The translations under genes were made by a program, and so were the position numbers. Below are positions 37,433-45,861 of a stretch of DNA of 64,000 nt, piece after piece; position 1 is the first letter of the stretch; each line of letters begins with the position of its first letter. Below the pieces are notes generated by a model, which was not told the origin of the DNA, ran no database searches, and worked only from the letters and a program-made list of their open reading frames with translations. Location of the stretch: positions 25,570 through 89,569 of the forward strand of contig RZYC01000005.1 of assembly GCA_009930475.1 (NCBI GenBank), in the 5' to 3' direction. The stretch comes from Spartobacteria bacterium (GTDB lineage Bacteria; Verrucomicrobiota; Kiritimatiellia; RZYC01).

Positions 37433-37924
37433 TTGAATACTGTAGCAGAAATGGAAGCACAGGAGTCCGTGTTAACTCCGGAAATAATAGAGTTCATAAA
37501 AGTCTGGAAATCTAAACCAGGCAATCTGATTATGGTACTGCACCGCGTGCAGGAACATTTCGGATATATTTCGCGGGCATCGGCTTTTGAAGTCGCAGAC
37601 CTGCTTGACGTGCCCGTGGCTAAAATTTATGGAGTGATTACTTTTTATCATTTCTTTAAAATGGAAAAGCCCGGCAAACACCGCATCGCTGTATGTATGG
37701 GAACCGCTTGCTACCTGAAAGGTGCAGAAGGACTCATCGGCGAACTGGAAAACCTCCTTGGTACAGGTCTGAACAGCACCACACCAGATGGAGAGTTTAC
37801 TATCGAAGCCGTCCGTTGTGTCGGCTGTTGCGGACTCGCCCCTGTTGTCGCAGTTGACGGAAATGTTCACGGCAATTTAAAGCCGGAAGACATGGCCGCA
37901 ATCGTTGCTAAGTACAGAGGCTGA
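37433..37924 (+). CDS. hndA: NAD(P)-linked [FeFe] hydrogenase subunit A (NuoE-like, [2Fe-2S])
   Basis: This 163-residue thioredoxin-fold subunit corresponds to NuoE/HydC. The [2Fe-2S] ligands are C88 and C93 (CMGTAC) and C129 and C133 (CVGCC). Upstream is the usual helical domain (VLHRVQEHFGYISRASAFEVADLL, read in part). It passes electrons within the cytoplasmic HndABCD complex. The start is TTG at 37433, with AGAGGA five bases upstream; an ATG six codons later has no comparable site. Confidence 0.93.
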   Translation: MNTVAEMEAQESVLTPEIIEFIKVWKSKPGNLIMVLHRVQEHFGYISRASAFEVADLLDVPVAKIYGVITFYHFFKMEKPGKHRIAVCMGTACYLKGAEGLIGELENLLGTGLNSTTPDGEFTIEAVRCVGCCGLAPVVAVDGNVHGNLKPEDMAAIVAKYRG

Positions 37925-37928
37925 TACC

Positions 37929-38489
37929 GTGCATGCTACCATTTGTGATCTGATACTTGACCTCGCTCAAAACGGGGTTGAGGCGTCGTCCACGCTGGTA
38001 GACATCACTGTAAGGCACGACAAATCCATTCTGACTGTAACGATAAAGGATAACGGAAAAGGTATGAGCGAGGCCGTGATACAACGTGCACTGGATCCGT
38101 TCTACACCGACGGCGTGAAACATCGTCAGCGGCGCGTAGGCTTAGGCCTGCCTTTTTTAAAACAGCTGACTGATATGACGGAGGGATCATTCGCTATTGA
38201 TTCCACGCCAAATCAGGGAACCTGTGTTACTTTTTCGCTCAATATCGACCATATCGATCTGCCCCCCATGGGAAATATACCTTCACTGGTTCTTTCGATG
38301 ATGAATTTCGAGGGAACCTATGATTTATCATTTACCAGAGTTTGCGGATCAAACCAATATGAAATCCGGCGATCGGAACTGCTTGATGCAATCGGTGGTT
38401 TTGAAACGTCAGATGACCTGATATTGGCGCGGACCTATCTGCGCAGTCTGGATGAAGAGTTTATGAACAATATGCATGAAATGGAGTAA
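37929..38489 (+). CDS. GHKL-type ATP-binding protein inside the hydrogenase operon
   Basis: This 186-residue protein has a histidine-kinase-like ATPase domain with an N box (LAQNGVEAS), G1 (DNGKGM) and G2 (GLGL), but no phospho-acceptor His domain, sensor or transmembrane helix. Residues about 125-186 form an extra C-terminal part with no recognised family. The GTG at 37929 has AGAGG eight bases upstream and follows the hndA stop by 4 bases; the frame is open from a TTG at 37905 inside hndA. Its place between hndA and hndB implies a role in regulating or assembling the hydrogenase. The mechanism is unknown. Confidence 0.85.
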   Translation: MHATICDLILDLAQNGVEASSTLVDITVRHDKSILTVTIKDNGKGMSEAVIQRALDPFYTDGVKHRQRRVGLGLPFLKQLTDMTEGSFAIDSTPNQGTCVTFSLNIDHIDLPPMGNIPSLVLSMMNFEGTYDLSFTRVCGSNQYEIRRSELLDAIGGFETSDDLILARTYLRSLDEEFMNNMHEME

Positions 38490-38494
38490 GTATC

Positions 38495-38890
38495 ATGGCA
38501 AAATTAACATTAGATGATTTGCGTAAAATGCGCAAAGATAAGCGCCAGGAAATGACACAGCGCGACATGGATTCCAAGGACAGCCAGATCATCATCGGTA
38601 TGGGAACCTGCGGCATTGCCGCCGGAGCCAAAGAAACCTTTGATGCGATTCTTGATGAACTGGATAAAACAGGCGTCGCCAACGTCGCCGTAAAACAAAC
38701 CGGCTGCATGGGACTGTGCCACTCGGAACCAACAGTGGAAGTCATTGTTCCCGGTATGCCCACCATTATTTATGGTGATGTAGACACAACCGTTGGACGT
38801 CAAATAGTAACAAAACATATTGTCGGCAAAGAACTGATCAACGATCATGTCTATGACAAACCAGCCGCCGACATCATGAATAAGAAATAA
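38495..38890 (+). CDS. hndB: NAD(P)-linked [FeFe] hydrogenase subunit B (ferredoxin-like)
   Basis: This is a 131-residue subunit. After a charged N-terminal helix it has the HndB/thioredoxin-like segment IIGMGTCGIAAGAKETFDA and QTGCMGLCHSEPTVEV. Only three cysteines are present, as in other HndB proteins, so a [2Fe-2S] centre would need another ligand. The ATG at 38495 has GGAG in the end of the preceding ATPase gene. It belongs to the same transcript as hndA and hndC. Confidence 0.88.
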   Translation: MAKLTLDDLRKMRKDKRQEMTQRDMDSKDSQIIIGMGTCGIAAGAKETFDAILDELDKTGVANVAVKQTGCMGLCHSEPTVEVIVPGMPTIIYGDVDTTVGRQIVTKHIVGKELINDHVYDKPAADIMNKK

Positions 38891-38914
38891 TCCTTTCAAA
38901 AATAGGAACATGTT

Positions 38915-40702
38915 ATGGCATATAAACAATACATACTGACCTGCGGAGGTACGGGGTGTGAATCCAGTGGCGGTGGTGAACTATACACCGAGCTGGTCAA
39001 AGAAGTGAATGCGGCGGGTCTGAGCAATGATGTTCAGGTTGTCAAAACCGGCTGTTTCGGATTCTGCGAAATGGGTCCTATCGTCAAAGTGCTCCCTGAA
39101 GAGACATTTTATGTTAAAGTAAAAGCCAGCGATGCAAAAGAAATCGTTCAGGAAAACATTGTCAAAGGCCGTCCAGTCAAACGCCTGCTGTACGATGTGA
39201 ACCAGGGTGATGACGAAGCGAAAATGGAAGAAATCGGATTTTATCAGAAGCAGGTTCGCGTGGTATTACGTAACTGCGGGATTATCAATCCGGAATCTCT
39301 GGAAGAATACGTCGCTCGCGAAGGCTATGCCGCACTGGAAAAAGTGCTCTTCGAAATGACACCGGAAGACGTCCTGGAAGAATTGAAAGAATCCGGTCTT
39401 CGCGGTCGTGGCGGTGCGGGATTCCCGACATGGCGCAAATGGCTGTTTACCCGTGGCGTAGAAAGCGATCAGAAATACATCATCTGTAACGCCGACGAAG
39501 GCGATCCGGGTGCATACATGGACCGCAGTGTATTGGAAGGCGACCCGCATTCCATTATTGAAGCCATGATGATTGCCGGTCATACGGTTGGCGCAAGTCA
39601 GGGTATCGTCTATATTCGTGCAGAATATCCTCTGGCGATCGAACGTCTGGAAAAAGCTATTTGTGACGCCAAGGATGCCGGATTGCTCGGCGACAATATC
39701 CTGGGCAGTGAATTCAGCTTTAATATTGAACTTCGTCTGGGTGCCGGAGCTTTTGTATGTGGTGAAGAAACGGCGCTGATTGCTTCTGTCGAAGGAAAAC
39801 GCGGCATGCCGACTCCGCGTCCTCCATTCCCGGCTGTCAAAGGTCTGTGGGGCAAGCCTACCGTCATCAACAATGTGGAAACCAATGCAAATATTCCGGT
39901 GATTATTCTCCGTGGCGGCAAATGGTTCTCAAAAATCGGGACAGAAACATCCAAAGGCACCAAGGTCTTTGCTCTGACCGGTAAAATTAAGAATTCCGGT
40001 TTGGTTGAAGTGCCCATGGGTACCACCCTGCGCGAAATCGTATATGATATCGGTGGCGGTATTCCTAATGGCAAAGCATTCAAGGGCGTTCAGACCGGCG
40101 GACCTTCCGGCGGTGTGATTCCGGCGGCCTACCTGGATACTCCTATTGATTACGAAGGCTTGCAGAAGCTCGGTTCGATCATGGGGTCCGGTGGTATGAT
40201 TGTCATGGATGAAGATGACTGCATCGTGGACGTAGTAAAATTCTATCTTGAGTTTACTGTCGATGAATCCTGCGGAAAATGCTCACCCTGCCGTATCGGC
40301 GGACGTTCGCTGTTCAACATTCTTGACCGTATTACCAAAGGTCAGGCGTCGCTGGATGATATTCCAAAGATCAAGGCCATCTGCACCGCCATGTCGAAAG
40401 CGTCGCTTTGCGGACTGGGTCAAACGGCACCGAATCCTGTATGGTCCATCATGCGTCATTTTGAAGACGAACTGATGGCTCATATTGTGGATAAAACATG
40501 TCCGGCCGGTAAATGCAAGAGCTTGATTCAGTACCGTATTGATGCTGAAAAATGTATCGGTTGCGGTGCCTGTGCACGTAAGTGCCCGGTCAATTGTATC
40601 AGCGGCGAAAAACGTAAGCCGCATATCATCGATCAGGATAAGTGTATCAAATGCGGAATGTGCATGGAAACATGTAAGTTTGACGCCGTGCTGCACAGCT
40701 AA
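38915..40702 (+). CDS. hndC: NAD(P)-linked [FeFe] hydrogenase subunit C (NuoF-like, FMN and NAD(P)H site)
   Basis: This 595-residue subunit has an N-terminal thioredoxin-like [2Fe-2S] domain (CGGTGCESSGG ... KTGCFGFCEMGP), the NuoF core with the FMN/NADH loop GLRGRGGAGFPTWRKW and NADEGDPGAYMDR, a SLBB-like segment, and the [4Fe-4S] ligand set ESCGKCSPCRIGG. The C-terminal ~70 residues add two ferredoxin clusters (CIGCGACARKCP and CIKCGMCMETC). In bifurcating hydrogenases this subunit is where NAD(P)H and ferredoxin electrons meet. The start is ATG at 38915 behind AGGAA. Confidence 0.95.
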   Translation: MAYKQYILTCGGTGCESSGGGELYTELVKEVNAAGLSNDVQVVKTGCFGFCEMGPIVKVLPEETFYVKVKASDAKEIVQENIVKGRPVKRLLYDVNQGDDEAKMEEIGFYQKQVRVVLRNCGIINPESLEEYVAREGYAALEKVLFEMTPEDVLEELKESGLRGRGGAGFPTWRKWLFTRGVESDQKYIICNADEGDPGAYMDRSVLEGDPHSIIEAMMIAGHTVGASQGIVYIRAEYPLAIERLEKAICDAKDAGLLGDNILGSEFSFNIELRLGAGAFVCGEETALIASVEGKRGMPTPRPPFPAVKGLWGKPTVINNVETNANIPVIILRGGKWFSKIGTETSKGTKVFALTGKIKNSGLVEVPMGTTLREIVYDIGGGIPNGKAFKGVQTGGPSGGVIPAAYLDTPIDYEGLQKLGSIMGSGGMIVMDEDDCIVDVVKFYLEFTVDESCGKCSPCRIGGRSLFNILDRITKGQASLDDIPKIKAICTAMSKASLCGLGQTAPNPVWSIMRHFEDELMAHIVDKTCPAGKCKSLIQYRIDAEKCIGCGACARKCPVNCISGEKRKPHIIDQDKCIKCGMCMETCKFDAVLHS

Positions 40703-40729
40703 AATACCTATCTAAGTAAGGAAATTCTA

Positions 40730-42502
40730 ATGGAAATGGTACAACTGAAAATCAATGGAACCCCGGTGGAAGTGGCTGCCGGTACATCCATCCTTGAAGC
40801 TGCAAAAAAGGTTCAGGTAAAAATTCCTTCTCTTTGCTATCATCCGGATTTGGCCCCCTGGGCCGCTTGCGGTATCTGCATTGTAAAAATTGAAGGATCT
40901 CCGAAAATGGTGCGTGCCTGTGCTACAGCCGTGACACCGGGCACCAATGTCATCACGCATGATGCGGAACTGCATGAAGTCCGTCGCTCTGTCGTCGAAC
41001 TGATTCTTTCTACGCATCCCAATGACTGCCTACAGTGCTCACGCAATCGCAACTGCGAATTGCAACAGCTGGCAGCAGACTTTGGTATCCGTGAAATACC
41101 TTTCGAAACACGTGTGCGTGATATTCCTGTTGATGACAGCACCTGTTCTATCGTGCTGAATCCTGCTAAATGCGTTCTTTGCGGTCGCTGCCGTGAAGTC
41201 TGTCAGGATATGCAGGGTGTATGGGCTCTGGAATTCATCGGTCGCGGTGACGGAACGCGCATCGCCCCTGCTGCGGAAGTGGATCTGAAAGACAGCCCCT
41301 GCATTAAATGCGGTCAGTGCGCTGCGCATTGTCCCGTTGGTGCAATCTATGAACAGGATGACATCGCTCAGGTATACAACGCATTGCATGATCCCGACAT
41401 CTTTACCGTTGTCCAGATCGCGCCTGCTGTTCGCGTGGCGATTGGGGAAGCCTTTGGGTATGAACCCGGCGAAATTCTCACCGGTAAAACCTATGCAGCC
41501 CTGCGCCGCTTAGGATTCAATGCCATCTTTGATACCAACTTCGCTGCTGACCTGACCATTATGGAAGAAGGCTCTGAGCTGGTAGATCGTCTAACCAATG
41601 ACGGCCCATTGCCGCTGATTTCCAGCTGCTGCCCGTCATGGACTGACTACATGGAAAAATATGCTACCGATTTCATCGATAACTTCTCTTCGGCGAAGTC
41701 ACCGCATGAAATGATGGGTACCATGATCAAAACCTATTACGCTCAGAAAATGGGTATTGATCCTTCGAAAATCTACTCGGTATCGATCATGCCTTGTACC
41801 TCCAAGAAATATGAAATCACCCGTACCGAAGAAATGTCGGCAAGCGGTTATCAGGACGTGGATGTGGTATTGACCACTCGCGAACTGTCTCGCTTCATCA
41901 AATCTGCCGGTATTGATTTCTGTAATCTGCCGGATGAAGATGCGGACAGCCTGCTTGGTGAGTACACCGGCGCGGGAACGATCTTCGGTGCCTCTGGCGG
42001 CGTGATGGAAGCGGCGTTGCGTACGGCTTACTACCTGGTAACCAAAGAAGAGCTGGCTGCGGTCGACTTCCAGGAATGCCGTGGTCTGGAAGGCGTGAAA
42101 GAAGCCACCATTGATCTCAAAGGCAAGAAACTGAAAATCGCGATTGCGCATCAGATGGGCAACATCGAAAAAGTGCTGGATAAAGTGCGGGAAGCACGTG
42201 AAAAAGGCGAAGAAACGCCTTACCACTTCATTGAAGTCATGGCCTGCCGTGGCGGATGTATCGGTGGTGGCGGTCAGCCTTATGGTGCAACCGATGAAAT
42301 TCGCAAAAAACGTACTGCCGGTCTTTACAAGGACGATAGCGATTCAACGTACCGTTGTTCGCATCACAATCCTGAAATTCAGCAGATTTACAGCGATTTC
42401 CTGGAAAAACCGCTTAGCCACAAATCGCATAAATTGCTGCATACAACGTACGTATCCCGTGCAGTATACAAATTCACGGATTCGAAAAAAGAAGAGAACT
42501 AA
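40730..42502 (+). CDS. hndD: [FeFe] hydrogenase catalytic subunit, NuoG-like N-terminus (group A)
   Basis: This 590-residue catalytic subunit reduces protons to H2. The N-terminus holds a [2Fe-2S] domain (CYHPDLAPWAACGIC), a His-ligated [4Fe-4S] motif (HPNDCLQC ... NRNCELQQ) and two ferredoxin clusters (CVLCGRCREVCQ, CIKCGQCAAHCP). The H-cluster motifs are complete: SSCCPSWTDYMEKY (C300), IMPCTSKK (C356) and MACRGGCIGGGGQP (C506 and C510). It is preceded by AAGGAA and is the last gene of the operon. Together with HndA, B and C it forms a cytoplasmic NAD(P)-dependent, probably ferredoxin-bifurcating hydrogenase. Confidence 0.96.
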   Translation: MEMVQLKINGTPVEVAAGTSILEAAKKVQVKIPSLCYHPDLAPWAACGICIVKIEGSPKMVRACATAVTPGTNVITHDAELHEVRRSVVELILSTHPNDCLQCSRNRNCELQQLAADFGIREIPFETRVRDIPVDDSTCSIVLNPAKCVLCGRCREVCQDMQGVWALEFIGRGDGTRIAPAAEVDLKDSPCIKCGQCAAHCPVGAIYEQDDIAQVYNALHDPDIFTVVQIAPAVRVAIGEAFGYEPGEILTGKTYAALRRLGFNAIFDTNFAADLTIMEEGSELVDRLTNDGPLPLISSCCPSWTDYMEKYATDFIDNFSSAKSPHEMMGTMIKTYYAQKMGIDPSKIYSVSIMPCTSKKYEITRTEEMSASGYQDVDVVLTTRELSRFIKSAGIDFCNLPDEDADSLLGEYTGAGTIFGASGGVMEAALRTAYYLVTKEELAAVDFQECRGLEGVKEATIDLKGKKLKIAIAHQMGNIEKVLDKVREAREKGEETPYHFIEVMACRGGCIGGGGQPYGATDEIRKKRTAGLYKDDSDSTYRCSHHNPEIQQIYSDFLEKPLSHKSHKLLHTTYVSRAVYKFTDSKKEEN

Positions 42503-42524
42503 GCTCTCTTCTTGAAGAGTATTT

Positions 42525-42556
42525 AACTGGCCGGGCTTGCCCGGCCAGTTTTTTTC
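42525..42556 (+). terminator. strong Rho-independent terminator after hndD
   Basis: The 11-bp GC-rich stem AACTGGCCGGG (42525-42535) pairs with CCCGGCCAGTT (42540-42550) around a 4-base loop, ending in seven T. It closes the hydrogenase transcript. Confidence 0.95.
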
Positions 42557-42592
42557 GGCACGGTTCCGGAAGAAAAGCGCGGGAGTCAAATC

Positions 42593-43909
42593 ATGCGAAA
42601 ACTAACGTCGCCTGTTGGTACGTATCTCCAAATATACCTTGTGGCGCTGCTAATGGTTGCGGGCCTTCTTTACTGGACCTATTCCTTTGTTCAACCCGCT
42701 CCTCCCACCCATTTCCGTATCGCCACAGGGAAAACAACCGGAGCCTATTTTGGATTTGCGGCGAATTATGCCCGCATCCTGAAACAGCAGGGTATTGATG
42801 TGGATATTGTCCCAACCGAGGGATCCATGGATAACCTGAAACGGCTGCGCGATGAATCCTCGGATATAGACGTGGCGTTTATACAGAGCGGCGTCGCTAA
42901 ACCAACCACCAACGACACGCTGCGCTCCATCGCCAGCGTTTTTTATGAACCCTTCTGGCTGCTCTATCAATCCACCTGCACGGTTCAACGACTCAGTGAT
43001 TTTAAAGGCCTGCGCATTGCGGCCAGTATGCCGGACAGCGGTACCTACGCCCTCGCACGGCAGCTTTTTGCTGCGAATGGAGTCGCCCCTGCGTCGTTGC
43101 TCACTATGGAAAACAGCGAAGCCGTTAAACAGCTCGCAACCGGCGAGATTGATGCCGCCTGCTTTGTGGGAAATATCCAGTCTGGCTATATCGACAGCCT
43201 GACACACCAGAAAAAATACAAGCTGTTTGATTGTCCGCGCGCGCCCGCCTATGTCAGCCGCTACCCTTTTTTATCTGTTTTAACCCTGCCTGAAGGCATT
43301 ATTGATCTTGCTGAAAATATTCCACCGCAAGACATCACCCTGCTTTCTGCCTGCGCAACACTGGTATGCCGAGAGGACTTTCATCCGGCGCTCATTGATC
43401 TGCTGCTGCAGGCGACTGCAAAAGTGCATGCCAAACCGCACGTCTTTGCCAGGGAAAAAGAGTTCCCCACGGCAAAATATGTGGATTTCCCACTCAGTCC
43501 CGATGCCGAGCGCTATTTCACTTATGGCCCCCCTTTGTTGCAGCGCCTTCTCCCTTTTTGGCTTGCAACCCTTGTAGACCGCCTGAAAGTGATGATTCTG
43601 CCTATGCTGGTTCTGCTCATTCCCTTGTTTAAAATTATTCCTCCCATGCTGAAATGGCGTATTAACCGCAAGATCAATCGATGGTACAAAAGCATCCAGA
43701 GTATTGATATCCTCTTGAACGAAAGCCTGCCACCCGACCAGATGGATGGACTGATCAGACAGCTGGAAGATATTGAACAGAAGGTAACCGGGATCGCTGT
43801 GCCTGCCGGCTATGCCGATAAACTGTATGATCTGCGTGTACATATTGATTTAGTACGAACAAAGATGTCGACCCGGGGCGCACTGCGGACAAAGGATGCC
43901 ACAGCGTGA
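42593..43909 (+). CDS. membrane-anchored TAXI/NMT1-like solute-binding protein, orphan
   Basis: This 438-residue protein has an N-terminal signal anchor (YLVALLMVAGLLYW) and a periplasmic TAXI-type binding domain (about 40-320: FRIATGKTTGAYFGFAANYA, PTEGSMDNLKRL, LTMENSEAVKQLATGEIDAACF, read in part). A second transmembrane segment (VMILPMLVLLIPLFKIIPP) and an ~90-residue cytoplasmic tail with a coiled-coil-like end follow. TRAP-TAXI binding proteins normally lack that tail and sit beside DctM/Q-type permeases; neither is present. It may act as a sensor or a scaffold. It is separated from hndD by the terminator, so it is probably transcribed on its own. Confidence 0.8.
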   Translation: MRKLTSPVGTYLQIYLVALLMVAGLLYWTYSFVQPAPPTHFRIATGKTTGAYFGFAANYARILKQQGIDVDIVPTEGSMDNLKRLRDESSDIDVAFIQSGVAKPTTNDTLRSIASVFYEPFWLLYQSTCTVQRLSDFKGLRIAASMPDSGTYALARQLFAANGVAPASLLTMENSEAVKQLATGEIDAACFVGNIQSGYIDSLTHQKKYKLFDCPRAPAYVSRYPFLSVLTLPEGIIDLAENIPPQDITLLSACATLVCREDFHPALIDLLLQATAKVHAKPHVFAREKEFPTAKYVDFPLSPDAERYFTYGPPLLQRLLPFWLATLVDRLKVMILPMLVLLIPLFKIIPPMLKWRINRKINRWYKSIQSIDILLNESLPPDQMDGLIRQLEDIEQKVTGIAVPAGYADKLYDLRVHIDLVRTKMSTRGALRTKDATA

Positions 43910-44784
43910 TAAACCACTCAAACGCACCGCTGGCCTGCCTGTGCTTCTCCAAAGACCGTCCTATGCAGCTGGATGGCTATCTGCGATCCGTCCGCCGCTA
44001 TTTCTCTGCGCCTGTATCCATGACGGTTATTTATACGTCCACCGCAGAGGCTGCGGAGCAAGGCTATGACGCGATAGCAGAACAGCACTGCGACGTCCGA
44101 TTTCTACGTCAGGAAGATTTCGGAACACAATGCCTGACCTGGCTGGCAGAGCAATCCGCCGACTATCTGTTATTTGGATGCGATGACGTCGTTTATATAC
44201 GCCCCGTCGTGGTACAGCGTATTATACGGCTCTTTAAAAGTCATCACCCCATGGCGTTTTCACTTCGGCTGGGAAAGAACATCCAGTACACCCACACAAC
44301 CCGGGCGCAGATCCCGCAACCACCTTTCACATCCATTGCGCCGAATCTACTGATATGGCAGTGGAATATGGCACAGGGCGACTGGGGATATCCCTTTGAT
44401 TTGAACGGAACCATTTATCCCGCATCGCTCCTGCGAGCACTGCTCGAAGGAATGGACGCGCTGCACAAGTCCAATCCGTCACAGGAATGGCGTCATCCAA
44501 ATCTCATGGAATCAAAAGGATGCCAGCTACTTAGAAAAGCAGCAGCACAAAGTGCCTCACCGTTTGCCTGCTTTGAAACGTCCTGCCTGGTTGTCCCCAC
44601 GGTGAATCAGGTACAAAATGTGGGACTAAACCGGCTGATGGGCGCGTTTATTTCCCCGTGTGAGCTGGAAGAGAAACGCCGACAAGGCATCATCATGGAT
44701 CTCAAAGCCTATGAGCAGCACATCTACAATCGAATCCACATCGGTGACTTTTTTACCACAACTGTACCGATTGCGAAGGACTGA
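43906..44784 (+). CDS. putative GT-A-type glycosyltransferase
   Basis: This 292-residue protein has no signal or membrane helix. It opens APLACLCFSKDRPMQLDGYL, and has a nucleotide-sugar-site-like DYLLFGCDDVVYIRP with adjacent aspartates in the place of the DxD motif. The C-terminal half contains WGYPFDLNGTIYPASLL. I recognise the general GT-A pattern but not a specific family. The GTG at 43906 overlaps the previous stop (GTGA), so the two are translationally coupled. It may modify the glycan assembled by the neighbouring genes. Confidence 0.6.
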   Translation: MINHSNAPLACLCFSKDRPMQLDGYLRSVRRYFSAPVSMTVIYTSTAEAAEQGYDAIAEQHCDVRFLRQEDFGTQCLTWLAEQSADYLLFGCDDVVYIRPVVVQRIIRLFKSHHPMAFSLRLGKNIQYTHTTRAQIPQPPFTSIAPNLLIWQWNMAQGDWGYPFDLNGTIYPASLLRALLEGMDALHKSNPSQEWRHPNLMESKGCQLLRKAAAQSASPFACFETSCLVVPTVNQVQNVGLNRLMGAFISPCELEEKRRQGIIMDLKAYEQHIYNRIHIGDFFTTTVPIAKD

Positions 44785-44790
44785 ACCGGT

Positions 44791-45861
44791 CTACCGCAGC
44801 GGATCCAGATGGCGACGTAAATCATCTTCCAAATGGAGTGCTTTATAGCGATCAAGCCGCCGATTCTGGGTTGACAGGACAGCTTGGCGTAATGGCTTGT
44901 CGGTGGTGAGCTGCCCCATCATTTCCGCGATGAGATCAAAGTGCTTCTCTTTGACCAGTACACCCGCGCCCTGCATCGTTTCGGCCACCGCGCCGGCATC
45001 GTAGGCCATCACCGGAATCTGGTTCTCCATGGCTTCCAATAAGGGAATACAAAAACCTTCGTGATCACTCAGGCACAGAAACAGATCTGCTTTCTGATAA
45101 TAGGCATTCAGCACTGACTGCGTTACAGATCCCGGCATTTGTACATCTTTTAATCCATTTTCGTGACATATGGTTAATAAATAGGCATGATAGGCTTCCA
45201 TTCCGTTGAATGATCCGGCGTGAATCAGACGACTGTCCGGGTTGACATAGCGCTGGTAGTAATAGAAGGCGGCCAGAATATCTTCGATGCGTTTATTGGG
45301 GGCGCAACGCCCGACAAACAGGATATTGGTCTTGCCGTCACTCAAACTGTTCATAACCTTCTTGTCAGGTTTATCCACCATGCTCTTGAAATCAAGGATT
45401 AGCGGCAGCACCTTCACGTCGCTATATCCCATGGCCGTCAATTCGTCGGCATTGAACTGACTGTCGGCCAAAACGACCTGCGCCACATCGTGCATGGCCC
45501 GCACCTGTACCAGTCCTTTTTCGGCATGAGCTGCCATTTGCGGGACAATCCCTTTGACCAGTTCCGGCGGAGTGATGTTATGATATATGATCACTTTTTT
45601 ACATTTTAGTTCAGAAAATATACGATTTACCACCGAGCCAATGGATAAATGCAGGATAGCGATGTCATCGGGCTGACAAAGCGACGGCAGCGTCGACACG
45701 TCACCAATCTCCCGACGCAACTCAGGGAGAACTCTGGCCGTCTCCGAAAAGATCTCCGAGGGGTGTCCCCATTTCTGAATAATTTTGCGGATATTGATGG
45801 CTTGCGTGCTGATGGCATCGCCGCGACTGTATCCGGCCGTCAGTTGATGTATCGCATTCAT
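44791..45861 (-). CDS. glycosyltransferase family 4
   Basis: This 356-residue GT4 enzyme has LTAGYSRGDAISTQAINIR at the N-terminus, IIYHNITPPELVKG in the acceptor half, and donor-half motifs LFVGRCAPNKRIEDIL and SDHEGFCIPLLEAMENQIPVM. The longest frame starts at 45912, but the ATG at 45861 overlaps the stop of the upstream gene as ATGA and begins the conserved sequence, so I chose it. It is coupled to the upstream GT4 gene. It likely builds a surface glycan or O-glycan. Confidence 0.9.
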   Translation of the reverse strand: MNAIHQLTAGYSRGDAISTQAINIRKIIQKWGHPSEIFSETARVLPELRREIGDVSTLPSLCQPDDIAILHLSIGSVVNRIFSELKCKKVIIYHNITPPELVKGIVPQMAAHAEKGLVQVRAMHDVAQVVLADSQFNADELTAMGYSDVKVLPLILDFKSMVDKPDKKVMNSLSDGKTNILFVGRCAPNKRIEDILAAFYYYQRYVNPDSRLIHAGSFNGMEAYHAYLLTICHENGLKDVQMPGSVTQSVLNAYYQKADLFLCLSDHEGFCIPLLEAMENQIPVMAYDAGAVAETMQGAGVLVKEKHFDLIAEMMGQLTTDKPLRQAVLSTQNRRLDRYKALHLEDDLRRHLDPLR

